Below are positions 1-7,794 of a stretch of 64,000 bases of DNA, one piece after another. Location of the stretch: assembly GCA_023411395.1 (NCBI GenBank), contig JAEYOV010000013.1, forward strand, positions 40,710 through 104,709. Direction: 5' to 3'. The number at the start of each line of letters is the position of its first letter. The stretch's first letter is position 1. Made by a program: the position numbers and the translations under genes. The notes beneath the pieces were generated by a model. The model worked only from the letters and a program-made list of their open reading frames with translations. It was not told the origin of the DNA and ran no database searches. The DNA comes from Bacillota bacterium (GTDB taxonomy: Bacteria; Bacillota; Clostridia; Christensenellales; Aristaeellaceae).

Positions 1-588
1 TTTCAGGTCAGGCTGCCGGAAGGCGGCCCGGTGGAAACGGCCATCAACAGCCGCATCCAAATGCAGGTGGAAGACCTGAACCGCTACGCGTCCACCACGC
101 TGTATGAAAACGCGGTGGAGACCTACCAGTACAGTAAGGAGGAGGGCTTCCCCTTCAACCCGTACGGCGCGGGGCTTTACTACAAGGTGACATACAACCA
201 GGATTGCTATTTGAGCACGTACCGCGACCAGTATGAATACACCGGCGGCGCGCACCCCAACACCCTGCGCTATTCGGATACCTGGAACCTGCGCTTAGGG
301 ACGATGGTGCCGCTGTCCAGCTTCTTCCCGCCGGGATTCAACTACCAGCAGTTCTTGACCGCCCTGATCATCCGGCAGGCCGACAAGGTGATGGCGGAGC
401 AGCCGATCTATTTTGAGGATTACCGCAAGCTGATTGTGGAAAGGTTCAACCCCAAAAGCTATTATCTGTCGCCATGCGGGCTGGTGATCTATTACCAGCA
501 GTACGACATCGCACCCTACGCTACGGGGATTGTGGAATTCACCATTCCCTACAGCGTGCTCAAAAGGCCGCCAAGCTGCAATTTGTAA
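1..588 (+). CDS. DUF3298/RsiV-like protein, 5' end outside window
   Basis: The frame is open from base 1 to the stop at 586-588, so the true start lies outside the window. The 195 visible residues carry the stretch YTGGAHPN followed by a WNL/PLSSFF segment. This is characteristic of the DUF3298 domain found in RsiV-type anti-sigma factors and in many secreted or membrane-anchored proteins of Clostridia. The N-terminal part, where a transmembrane anchor or DUF4163 domain would be, is not visible, so an anti-sigma role cannot be claimed. It converges on mntP, with only two bases between the two stop codons. Confidence 0.8.
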   Translation, partial: FQVRLPEGGPVETAINSRIQMQVEDLNRYASTTLYENAVETYQYSKEEGFPFNPYGAGLYYKVTYNQDCYLSTYRDQYEYTGGAHPNTLRYSDTWNLRLGTMVPLSSFFPPGFNYQQFLTALIIRQADKVMAEQPIYFEDYRKLIVERFNPKSYYLSPCGLVIYYQQYDIAPYATGIVEFTIPYSVLKRPPSCNL

Positions 589-590
589 GA

Positions 591-1154
591 TTATAGAACG
601 CCCAAATGGTCCAGCAATATTTTCAGGCCCATCAGTATGAGCACCGCTCCGCCTGAAAGCTGGGCCTTTTTTTGATACTTCAAGCCGAAGCGGTTGCCAA
701 CGCACACCCCCGCAAAGGACAGAATAAACGTGGTGACGCCGATCAGCGATACCGCCGGGAAAACGTTCACCTTCAAAAAGGCAAAGGTAATGCCTACCGC
801 CAGCGCGTCGATGCTGGTGGCGACAGCCAGCAGGAAAAGCTCGCGAAGGCTGGTTTTCACGCAGGCGCATTCTGCTTCCTTCTTGGAAAAGGCTTCCCTG
901 AGCATGCTCAGACCGATCAGGGACAGCAGGCCAAAGGCCACCCAGTGGTCAAGGGCCGTGATGTAACGTTCAAACTGCGTGCCCAGAAACCAGCCAATCA
1001 AGGGCATCAGTGCCTGAAAACCACCGAAGAAGACCGCAATGAGCAGTCCCTGGCGCTTGTCCAGCCGCTGCATGCACAGCCCCTTGCACAGCGCCACCGC
1101 GAAAGCATCCATCGAAAGGCCCACCGCCAAAAGGAAAAGCTCTATCAGCCCCAT
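591..1154 (-). CDS. mntP: MntP manganese efflux pump
   Basis: This 187-residue polytopic membrane protein belongs to the MntP (DUF204) family, which exports Mn2+. Two internally repeated motifs are visible, GLSMDAFAV near residue 12 and TSIDALAVG near residue 113. Their aspartates (D16, D116) correspond to the conserved intramembrane acidic residues of the family. I chose the ATG at 1154 because it has a GGGGAG site upstream and begins MGLIELFLL; a longer frame would run 14 codons into the leader. The leader holds a yybP-ykoY riboswitch and a strong promoter, which independently supports a manganese-responsive exporter. Confidence 0.95.
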   Translation of the reverse strand: MGLIELFLLAVGLSMDAFAVALCKGLCMQRLDKRQGLLIAVFFGGFQALMPLIGWFLGTQFERYITALDHWVAFGLLSLIGLSMLREAFSKKEAECACVKTSLRELFLLAVATSIDALAVGITFAFLKVNVFPAVSLIGVTTFILSFAGVCVGNRFGLKYQKKAQLSGGAVLILMGLKILLDHLGVL

Positions 1155-1204
1155 CCGCGCCACTCCCCGTATGCCGATTTGCGCGCCGCCATACAAAAAG
1201 ACCC

Positions 1205-1320
1205 ATGTACAGCAGAGCTATACATGAGTCTCATTATTTCAGGCAAGCCAGGCGCTTATAACAGTAGCGCCAGGATGTTGACTTACCGCGCTGACGCGCC
1301 AACTACTCCCCCATGAACAG
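1205..1320 (-). ncRNA. yybP-ykoY manganese riboswitch
   Basis: Read on the minus strand, the leader of mntP contains GGGGAGTAG near its 5' end, GTAAGTCAACATCCTGG in the middle and CTTGCCTGAAATAATGAGAC towards the 3' end. These are the conserved loop elements of the yybP-ykoY riboswitch class. This class binds Mn2+ and usually turns on Mn exporters such as MntP. Limits are approximate because I judged them by eye without a covariance model. Confidence 0.9.
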
Positions 1321-1325
1321 GAGAC

Positions 1326-1354
1326 AGTATAGCATGAAGGATTGTCCCTGTCAA
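1326..1354 (-). promoter_or_regulatory. Promoter of mntP riboswitch leader
   Basis: On the minus strand TTGACA (1354-1349) is followed by a 17-base spacer and TATACT (1331-1326), a near-consensus housekeeping promoter. It would start transcription a few bases before the riboswitch. Confidence 0.8.
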
Positions 1355-1401
1355 TGTATGGGTGGAGGGTGATTGTAATGCCGTTCAGGCATCTGCCGGC
1401 C

Positions 1402-2241
1402 TCAGTCCTTCCCCATCTCCGAAAGCCTTTCGGCCACCCGTTTTAAGTATTCCTGCTGCACCCACTCGATTCTGCCCTGGTCGCAAGCTGCGGATAACGC
1501 CGGATCCATGGGCAGGCGGTCGAAGGTATCGATGCTGTGCTTTTGAGCCGTCTCCTCGCCGTGGCTGTCGCCGAAGACACGTATCTCCTTCCCGCAGTCG
1601 GGGCAGCGGACGTAGCTCATGTTCTCCACCAGGGCCAGGATGGGCACGTTCATCTTGCCGGCCATATGGGCGGCCTTTTCCACAATCATGGTCACCAATT
1701 CCTGGGGCGTGGTCACCAGCACGATGCCGTCAACCGGCAGCGACTGGAACACGGTAAGGGGCACATCCCCCGTTCCCGGAGGCATATCCACAAACAAAAA
1801 GTCCACGTCACCCCAGATCACGTCCGTCCAGAATTGCTTCACCGTGCCGGCGATGATGGGGCCGCGCCACACCACAGGCTCGGTATCGCTGTCCAGCAAA
1901 AGGTTCAGCGACATGACAGGTATGCCGGATTGGCTTAAGACCGGGAAAAGCCCCACATCGCTGCCTGTGGCCTTCTTGTCAAGCCCAAAGGCCCTGGGGA
2001 TGGACGGGCCGGTGATGTCGGCGTCCAGAATGGCGGTTTTAAAGCCCTGGCGCCTAAGCGCGACCGCCAGCAGCGATGTGACCATGGATTTGCCTACCCC
2101 GCCCTTGCCGCTGACCACGCCGATCACTTTTTTCACGTGGCTCAGATCGTGGGGCTTTTCCTGAAAGCTTGTTTTGGGTTTTCTTCTTGACGCGCAGTCA
2201 ACACCGCAGGAACTGCAATCGGAAGTGCAATTCTCGGGCAT
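1402..2241 (-). CDS. Mrp/NBP35-family iron-sulfur carrier ATPase
   Basis: The protein has 279 residues and is a P-loop NTPase of the Mrp/ApbC/NBP35 family, cytoplasmic proteins that bind and transfer Fe-S clusters. The deviant Walker A motif GKGGVGKS lies at residues 45-52, followed by ILDADITGPS (switch I) and VDMPPGTGD. Four cysteines sit in the first 16 residues (C5, C9, C12, C16), as in NBP35-type proteins. A CPDC pair near residue 213 matches the cluster-bridging CxxC of the family. The start is supported by AAAGGAGGG eight bases upstream. It stands alone between convergent and co-oriented genes with no obvious partner. Confidence 0.93.
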   Translation of the reverse strand: MPENCTSDCSSCGVDCASRRKPKTSFQEKPHDLSHVKKVIGVVSGKGGVGKSMVTSLLAVALRRQGFKTAILDADITGPSIPRAFGLDKKATGSDVGLFPVLSQSGIPVMSLNLLLDSDTEPVVWRGPIIAGTVKQFWTDVIWGDVDFLFVDMPPGTGDVPLTVFQSLPVDGIVLVTTPQELVTMIVEKAAHMAGKMNVPILALVENMSYVRCPDCGKEIRVFGDSHGEETAQKHSIDTFDRLPMDPALSAACDQGRIEWVQQEYLKRVAERLSEMGKD

Positions 2242-2359
2242 AAGAGTCCCTCCTTTGGGCAGTCTCAGCCGATGCCCTTTTCATGGGATCAGGCGTGTAT
2301 GACAGAAGGCATCTTCCACACCTGTCCGGAATGCACGGTAGCACAATTCATGCGCCCTG

Positions 2360-3283
2360 TCAAGGGAGGCCAGCCGCCTCCCGTGCGCTTTGCCTTGCCG
2401 GCCTGTGCTCGGCGATGAACATCCCGGCAAGGGCAAGGAAGGCGCCAAGCAATGCCAGGGGCGTGACCGTTTCATGAAGGACCGTTGCTGCCGCCAGGAT
2501 GGTGACCACCGGCACGATATAAATGTACAGCGTGGTTTTTACAGCGCCCAGAACGCCAACGGCCCAATTCCAGATGGCAAAGCAAAGCGCGGAGGCAAAA
2601 AGCCCCAGAAACAGCAAATGGAACAGGTTCGCCCCGTTCAAAATCCGCTGAAGGTCCGGGGAAAAATCCATTTGAAACGCAGCGGGGACCATGAAGAGCA
2701 GCCCATACAGAAAAACCCTGCGGGTGCAGCCAATGGTATGATACCCAAAGCTTGTGATCTTGCGCATGAGAACGGAGTAAAGCGCAAAGGCCAGGGCCGC
2801 CAGCAATGCCAGCACATCCCCCAGGGGATTCAGGCGCAGCACCTCATTGGCATTGTATCCGATCAGGAAAATGCCCGTGAGGGCAACGACGAACCCCAGA
2901 AAAAACTGCGGCCTGAACCGCTCACCCCGGAGCATAAAGTGGGACAGCACCGCTGTGAAAAACGGCGCCATGGATACGATGACCCCCACATTGGAGGCCA
3001 GCGTATAGGTCAGCGCGATGCTTTCCAGCAAAAAATACAAGGTGACGCCGCACAAACCGGCCAGGGCAAAAAGCATCTCCTCCTTCCAGCTTTTTGTCCT
3101 GACGGCGCGGGGATGCATCAAAAACAGCGTCACAAAGCCGATGGAGAAACGGAGCATCAATATCTCCAGGGGCCTGAAATCTATCAGCAGCGTCTTGGTG
3201 GAAATATAGGTGGAGCCCCAGATCAATATGGCCGCAAGAGCCGACAGATGGCCCATCGCAGCGGTGCGCTTACGTTCCATCAT
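2360..3283 (-). CDS. EamA/DMT-family transporter
   Basis: The 307-residue product has about ten hydrophobic segments and the two EamA repeats of the drug/metabolite transporter family. Typical signatures are AAILIWGSTYISTK near the N-terminus and LALLAALAFALYSVLMRK at the start of the second half. The substrate cannot be read from sequence. The frame is open well upstream, but the true start is one of the paired ATGs at 3283/3280, directly behind GAAGGAG inside the 3' end of the AraC-type gene. With only two bases between that stop and this start, the two genes are probably translationally coupled, so the AraC protein may regulate its own transporter. Confidence 0.88.
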   Translation of the reverse strand: MMERKRTAAMGHLSALAAILIWGSTYISTKTLLIDFRPLEILMLRFSIGFVTLFLMHPRAVRTKSWKEEMLFALAGLCGVTLYFLLESIALTYTLASNVGVIVSMAPFFTAVLSHFMLRGERFRPQFFLGFVVALTGIFLIGYNANEVLRLNPLGDVLALLAALAFALYSVLMRKITSFGYHTIGCTRRVFLYGLLFMVPAAFQMDFSPDLQRILNGANLFHLLFLGLFASALCFAIWNWAVGVLGAVKTTLYIYIVPVVTILAAATVLHETVTPLALLGAFLALAGMFIAEHRPARQSAREAAGLP

Positions 3284-3285
3284 TC

Positions 3286-4131
3286 TTACTCCTTCTCTGC
3301 GGCCGCCGTCGTGTCCCGCTCCTGCAAAAAGATGCGCATATACTGTCTTGGCGTCAGCCCGATCAGCTTTTTGAAAAAGTTGGTGAAGTGGCTTTGGTCG
3401 CAAAAGCCCGTGCGGTAGGCCACCTCCATGGGCGGGACGCCTTTTTCCAAGAGCGTTTTGGCGTTGCCGATACGCACGGCCTCCAGGTAGCTGTATGGGG
3501 AAATCCCCTTTTCCCTTGTGAAGGAGCGCAGAAAGTGATATTTGCTCATGCCCGCCATCTGGCATAGTTCGTCCAGCGTAACCGTTTTTGAGAAGTTGTC
3601 CTCCAGGTATTTGCATACCGCATCAAACTGCGCCGCCGGCTCCGGCGCGATCCTTACAGGCTCCCGGTCATATTCCATCAGCAGTTGTCCGATAAGGAAG
3701 AGGAACAATTCTTCCTTTTTGAAATCCGCCGCCTCCGAGGAGATCATGCAGTGAAGCTCTCTTAAGGAGGATACAAGATCGCTGTTGTACAAAACCGGCA
3801 GCGAAAAATGGGGCAGATACTCCCTGCCGGTGATTTCGCATACGGTCTTTAGCATCACCTCCGGCTGGATGTTGATGCTGTGGTAGTCCATGGTGGTGCC
3901 GTCGAGCTGCTCGCAGGTGTGGACGTCCCGGGGATTGAAGATGGTGATGTCGCCGGGGTTTACAATGTACTCCTCATTCTTGCACAGCAAACACCGCCGG
4001 CCTTTGTCGATATAGCCGATCACGTAATAATCATGAAAATGGTTGGGAAACTTCTGCATGATCCCGTAAAACCGGTAAGCCTCGATTTTCAGGCCGGTAT
4101 CGAAGCACACCGTTCTGACTTCCTTCGGCAT
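3286..4131 (-). CDS. AraC-family regulator with N-terminal cupin sensor
   Basis: This 281-residue protein starts at an ATG (4131) behind GGAGGAAGGG. Residues 1-150 form a cupin-like ligand-binding half (FHDYYVIGYI, then a PGDITIFNP turn). The last 100 residues hold two helix-turn-helix motifs (LDELCQMAGMSKYHFLRSF and VAYRTGFCDQSHFTNFFKK) and end in the classical GLTPRQYMR. It is co-transcribed with the EamA transporter downstream. A longer open frame to 4359 has no ribosome binding site and is low in plausible coding content, so I rejected it. Confidence 0.9.
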   Translation of the reverse strand: MPKEVRTVCFDTGLKIEAYRFYGIMQKFPNHFHDYYVIGYIDKGRRCLLCKNEEYIVNPGDITIFNPRDVHTCEQLDGTTMDYHSINIQPEVMLKTVCEITGREYLPHFSLPVLYNSDLVSSLRELHCMISSEAADFKKEELFLFLIGQLLMEYDREPVRIAPEPAAQFDAVCKYLEDNFSKTVTLDELCQMAGMSKYHFLRSFTREKGISPYSYLEAVRIGNAKTLLEKGVPPMEVAYRTGFCDQSHFTNFFKKLIGLTPRQYMRIFLQERDTTAAAEKE

Positions 4132-4170
4132 ACAAGACCCTTCCTCCCAAATTTTGTACGGGATAACCAT

Positions 4171-4199
4171 ACCATAAGGGAAGAAAGCATTTCTTGCAA
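4171..4199 (-). promoter_or_regulatory. Possible promoter of the AraC-EamA operon
   Basis: On the minus strand TTGCAA (4199-4194), a 17-base spacer and TATGGT (4176-4171) precede the gene by about 40 bases. The match is moderate. About 17 bases upstream on this strand lies an imperfect palindrome (AACAATG 4216-4222 and CATTGTT 4234-4240), which could be an operator. Confidence 0.4.
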
Positions 4200-4285
4200 G
4201 ATATTGCGGAAATAAAACAATGCTACCGAAAAACATTGTTGCGTCCAAAGCGGCGAGGGATTTTTGCGCAATGCAAGGAAACGAA

Positions 4286-4332
4286 GCGGGGCAACGCCGC
4301 GCCCCGCTGAGCGGAAGGCGGCATTGCCCCGC
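4286..4332 (-). terminator. Hairpin downstream of the HD-domain gene
   Basis: Arms at 4286-4300 and 4318-4332 (GCGGGGCAACGCCGC and its complement with one mismatch) form a 15-bp GC-rich stem about 40 bases after the HD-gene stop. The T-run on the minus strand is only partial, so termination efficiency is uncertain. Confidence 0.55.
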
Positions 4333-4372
4333 GCGATATGAACCGCCGCAATGGCTCATGATTGTTTGGTAT

Positions 4373-4984
4373 TCAGTCTTGCTCTACCTTTTTCAGGAAC
4401 AATTCGATATTTTTCTCCTCGGCTTCCCTGTTATAGCCAAGCCTGCCAAGCCGGTCGCATAAGCCGAGCAAGGCAATCTCCTGTATATCCCCAAGAGATT
4501 TCATTCCTTTTATGTCCGCGTATGGCAATCCCTTTACAACGTAAAGGATATGCATATGAAACAGGACCAGTGCGCACACACCGTCTATGAACCGGGCGTC
4601 ATCCGAAAACCGGGCAAGGAATTCCCTGGCAAGCACGGCACCAGCCTTATCATGGTTGTATGAGGTAATTTTGCCCTTCCGCAGGACGGTTGTGGCGGGT
4701 TTGCCTATATCGTGCAGCAGAGCGGCCCATAGGAACGTTTTCACGTCCTTGCTTTTGTCTTTCAGCTTCGCGGCCTCATCCACCACAAGCAGCGTATGGT
4801 TCCACACGTTGCCCTCCGGATGATGGATGGGCGATTGGTCCGCATCCTTTAAATCACGCAAAAGGCTAAAGGGATATTGCCCGAAATCCGCCCGGCCTGA
4901 AATGCCCTCCAAATAAGCAGAAGGCTTCTCATCATTCAAAAGATGGGCTTCCATCGCTTCAAACAGATCTTTGTTTTCCATCAT
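4373..4984 (-). CDS. HD-domain phosphohydrolase
   Basis: This 203-residue cytoplasmic protein contains a canonical HD superfamily metal site: HTLLVVDEAA, then LLHDIGKP (the HD pair), and later LVLFHMHIL. HD proteins hydrolyse phosphomonoesters or phosphodiesters of nucleotides; the substrate here is unknown. Size and motif spacing resemble small HD proteins related to the HD part of tRNA nucleotidyltransferases. The start is ambiguous: tandem ATGs at 4984 and 4981, or a TTG at 4990. There is no strong ribosome binding site, and the gene begins 10 bases after the L,D-transpeptidase stop, so translation may be coupled. Confidence 0.85.
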   Translation of the reverse strand: MMENKDLFEAMEAHLLNDEKPSAYLEGISGRADFGQYPFSLLRDLKDADQSPIHHPEGNVWNHTLLVVDEAAKLKDKSKDVKTFLWAALLHDIGKPATTVLRKGKITSYNHDKAGAVLAREFLARFSDDARFIDGVCALVLFHMHILYVVKGLPYADIKGMKSLGDIQEIALLGLCDRLGRLGYNREAEEKNIELFLKKVEQD

Positions 4985-4994
4985 TCCCAACCCA

Positions 4995-6740
4995 TCATGG
5001 CTTGACTTTTAAAGTCGGCCCAGGCGTAGCTTCAGGAGCAGGCGTTTTCAAAACATCCGCGTAAAGCATGGTTTGGGTCTTTACGCCCGCAACGCCGTCC
5101 GCCTTCAGGCCGTTGTCCTGTTGGTAAGCTTTTACCGCCTTCTGGGTCCCGCCGTAATAGCCGCCGGTGACGGTGCCGGTATAGTAGCCCAGTTCCTTGA
5201 GCTTCATTTGCAGCCAGTACACATCCGCGCCCTTGCTGCCCTTGTTCAGGGACCGGAAGGGCTGGGGCGGCTCAAGCGTGCCGTCATACACAGGGGGCGG
5301 GGTGGGTGCCGGGGTGGCCTTTGGCAGCATGTTCTTGTAGTTCAGCGGCGCAGGCTTTAGCGACTGGGCCAGTTCCGGGTCGGAAGGCAGTTTGTTCGTA
5401 ACAGTGACGACGGTGCCCTTGCCCGCGTTCTCATAAATCCACTTGGCGTCGTCCACCAGAAGCCGTATGCAGCCGTGGGACGCCCGGGAACCCAACTGGC
5501 TGTAGGAGCCCACCCACAGGTCCATGGTGTTTTTCGTATTGTAAATCACCGAATGAAAACCGAAGCCGTTGGCAACGGGCGTCCAGTATTGCACATAGAC
5601 GTTGTACTTGGGAAACAAGGGAAAGCGGGAGCGGCCCGCGCCCAGCTTCCAGCTTCCCACGTCGGTGGGAGTCGCCCTTGTGCCGGTGGAGCAGATCATC
5701 TGCCTGACGACCTGTGTATATTCATTGTTCTCATCCAGCCCATAGGCGGTTACAATCTGGTTGGTCACATCCACGGTGATGGCGTAGGGCACAGGGGTAG
5801 GCATGGGGGTGGGCCTGGGCGTGGCGGAAGCATCCAGCGTTTCCTCGTTGTTGAATATCATGTTCCAGGTCTTTTCACCGGTTACGCCGTCCGCCGCAAG
5901 ATTGTGGTTCTTTTGAAACGCGATCACGGCTTCCCTGGTTTCATTGTTGTAGCTGCCTGTAATATCGCCCAGGTAATACCCAAGCTCAAACAGCATTGCC
6001 TGAAGCTGCTCCACCTTTTCGCCGGTGGAGCCTTTTTGCAGTTTTTTGGTAAACGCAATGACCGTAGGTACCGGGGTGGGCGTACCTTCCCCTCCCTCCG
6101 GCGTTATAGTGGCGCCGCTTTGGGGGCTGGGTGTTGGCACAGGCGCGGATGTTGGGCTGGGAGCGGCGGACGGGGCAGGCGTTGGCGTCACCGCGGGGGC
6201 CGTTGCCTTCTTCGGCAGTGCCTTGCTCCCGTCAAACAGCAGCGTCTGGGTTGCAACATCCGCCTTGCCGGTTATGGGCAGCCCGTTCTTGCGCTGAAAA
6301 TCCGATATGGCGTAATAGGAGCCGTCCAGATAATTGCCGCTGACTTTGCCATCGTAATACCCAAGCTCCGTAAGCCTTGATTGCAGCGCTTTCACATCAT
6401 CCCCGGAGTCGCCTTTTTGCAGGGGACGGTATTTCGCGGCAAACAAAGCGGATTGGGTGTTCGGATCGGCAGTGCCGGTCGCATCCAGGCTATAATCACG
6501 CTGGAAGTTACGGATGGCCTCCTGTGTAGATTCCTTATACAGGCCATTGATGTCACCGCTGTAATAAAAAAGCTCCTTCAGGCGCTTTTGCAGAGCGGCA
6601 ACCTGTTCCCCCTCGTCGCCATACTTTAATCCCTGCACATCGTCCGGTTTCAGCGTGGCGGCAATATTGCTTTCCGCCAGCCCGTATACCATACCCAGCA
6701 TCAAGGCACCGATCAACATCCAAACAGCGAGTCTCTTCAT
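4995..6740 (-). CDS. Secreted L,D-transpeptidase with four peptidoglycan-binding repeats
   Basis: The 581-residue product begins with a signal peptide (MKRLAVWML, about 22 residues). It then has three PG_binding_1 repeats at roughly 38-100, 107-170 and 234-298, separated by proline/threonine-rich linkers. A YkuD L,D-transpeptidase domain follows at about 318-450, with the catalytic SHGCIR motif at 421-426 (Cys424), and a fourth PG_binding_1 repeat covers about 495-560. Such enzymes make 3-3 cross-links or attach proteins to peptidoglycan outside the cell. The number of binding repeats and their placement on both sides of the catalytic domain is elaborate for the family. The next gene on the strand is the HD phosphohydrolase. 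Confidence 0.93.
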   Translation of the reverse strand: MKRLAVWMLIGALMLGMVYGLAESNIAATLKPDDVQGLKYGDEGEQVAALQKRLKELFYYSGDINGLYKESTQEAIRNFQRDYSLDATGTADPNTQSALFAAKYRPLQKGDSGDDVKALQSRLTELGYYDGKVSGNYLDGSYYAISDFQRKNGLPITGKADVATQTLLFDGSKALPKKATAPAVTPTPAPSAAPSPTSAPVPTPSPQSGATITPEGGEGTPTPVPTVIAFTKKLQKGSTGEKVEQLQAMLFELGYYLGDITGSYNNETREAVIAFQKNHNLAADGVTGEKTWNMIFNNEETLDASATPRPTPMPTPVPYAITVDVTNQIVTAYGLDENNEYTQVVRQMICSTGTRATPTDVGSWKLGAGRSRFPLFPKYNVYVQYWTPVANGFGFHSVIYNTKNTMDLWVGSYSQLGSRASHGCIRLLVDDAKWIYENAGKGTVVTVTNKLPSDPELAQSLKPAPLNYKNMLPKATPAPTPPPVYDGTLEPPQPFRSLNKGSKGADVYWLQMKLKELGYYTGTVTGGYYGGTQKAVKAYQQDNGLKADGVAGVKTQTMLYADVLKTPAPEATPGPTLKVKP

Positions 6741-7058
6741 GGAGCACCTCAGTTCCTACAAAAGTAGAAAGATTGATTCCTACTGGAATTAACGCAGCAA
6801 GCTTCCTGCTGGCTCCACATATTTTACTTGGAATTGTTACCACTGATGCACATGCCAAGAATTGGACGGATATGGCGGCCAGCAGGCCCCCGGCCCCTTC
6901 GCCGGAACGTCCGGCTGCTGTTTACGGCCTTAGCCATTTATCTGGAAAAGGTATAAAATATATCCAATTTCAGAATGGGAAGCGGCAAGGAATGCAAAAG
7001 GCGGATGGCTTCGCCCATCGGGCAGAGCCATCCGCCTTTTATTTACCAGCCAATGCGT
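6741..7058. other. Intergenic region with terminator only
   Basis: These 318 bases separate the L,D-transpeptidase start from the stop of the small gene at 7059. Apart from the hairpin at 6996-7040 I see no gene, RNA or convincing promoter; short frames here lack ribosome binding sites. Confidence 0.6.
6996..7040. terminator. Bidirectional hairpin terminator
   Basis: Perfect 15-bp arms (AAAAGGCGGATGGCT at 6996-7010 and its complement at 7026-7040) are flanked by A-runs and T-runs. The hairpin lies just after the stop of the minus-strand gene ending at 7059. Confidence 0.85.
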
Positions 7059-7289
7059 TCACAGCACACTGGAGGATGTGCATTCCACATATATGCTGTT
7101 ATCCTTGCGGCGCGTAAGCTTGGCCTTATTTCCCTGGCCATCGTCGATTGTCATCTTTTCCAGATCGTACTGGGTCATGAAGGTTACGGCGTCACTTTCC
7201 ACAAAGCCAACCCAGCTCCCGCGGTCTTTTTGAGGCTTCTGTTTGCCCTCCATCATTTCTTCAATGGTCGGCCTTCTGTTTTCTTCCAT
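7059..7289 (-). CDS. Small hypothetical protein, 76 aa
   Basis: I do not recognise a family. The start at 7289 is chosen because AAGGAGG lies nine bases upstream and the product then reads MEENRRPTIEEMMEG. The protein is hydrophilic, has no signal peptide and ends in an alternating strand-like stretch. A strong terminator follows it. It is divergent from the small gene at 7471, with a 181-bp gap. Confidence 0.7.
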   Translation of the reverse strand: MEENRRPTIEEMMEGKQKPQKDRGSWVGFVESDAVTFMTQYDLEKMTIDDGQGNKAKLTRRKDNSIYVECTSSSVL

Positions 7290-7470
7290 GGTACATGTCC
7301 TCCTTGACAAAGTGCTCATTTAGCATACCGTATTTTTCATTTTGCCACAAGACCATTGCAGCTTTTTTACATTTGATGATCTAGTCGCGGATAAGGCTCT
7401 CAAGCTGGAGTATGGGATGGAACGGCTTTGAAACGGGGATACTGGATCAAAGGAAAAGGAGGAAAGCGAT

Positions 7471-7749
7471 ATGAAAGACGGACCCGGCGATCTTACGAGC
7501 ATCAAAGGCGAATTGCCCATTGGGCTGGGCATGCGCCTGATGCAGGACAGAATCGCCATGGACAGGTTTACAGCCTTGCCGGATGCTCAGAAGAAACTTA
7601 TCTTAAATTATGTGGAAGGTGGCGCTACCGGCGAGGAGGCGGAGGAACGGGTGGCCCAAACCGTAAGGAGCCTTCATGACGGTGCCCCGGTTAACTACGC
7701 CGGGCAGCAGCCGCCCGCGCCGATCCAAAAGAAGCCGCCCAGTGCGTGA
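7471..7749 (+). CDS. Small hypothetical protein, 92 aa
   Basis: The gene has an excellent AGGAGG site eight bases before the ATG. The product is acidic and soluble, with a helical core (FTALPDAQKKLILNYVEGG, TGEEAEERVAQTVRSL) and a proline-rich tail. The helical core resembles small proteins of Clostridia that have a DUF-like helical hairpin, but I cannot name a family. No partner genes are evident. Confidence 0.75.
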   Translation: MKDGPGDLTSIKGELPIGLGMRLMQDRIAMDRFTALPDAQKKLILNYVEGGATGEEAEERVAQTVRSLHDGAPVNYAGQQPPAPIQKKPPSA

Positions 7750-7794
7750 ACGCTACCGTATACTTATTTTCAAAAGAACAAGCCAGACAGCCAT

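Noticed and set aside
2360..3616. A 418-residue fusion of a regulator-like start with the EamA transporter
   Set aside because: The first 110 residues are the AraC gene read in another frame; the real start is the ATG pair behind GAAGGAG at 3283.
4216..4240. A second TetR operator upstream of the AraC-EamA genes
   Set aside because: AACAATG and CATTGTT resemble the arms of the TetR palindrome, but only seven bases match and the spacing between half-sites is three bases shorter, so the same protein is unlikely to fit both.
5780..6220. Tandem repeats in the L,D-transpeptidase gene
   Set aside because: The apparent repeats are low-complexity proline/threonine linker codons between domains, not a mobile or regulatory repeat.
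5475..6380. A 301-residue plus-strand protein opposite the L,D-transpeptidase
   Set aside because: It is the complement of a repetitive coding sequence, with compositional bias and no ribosome binding site.
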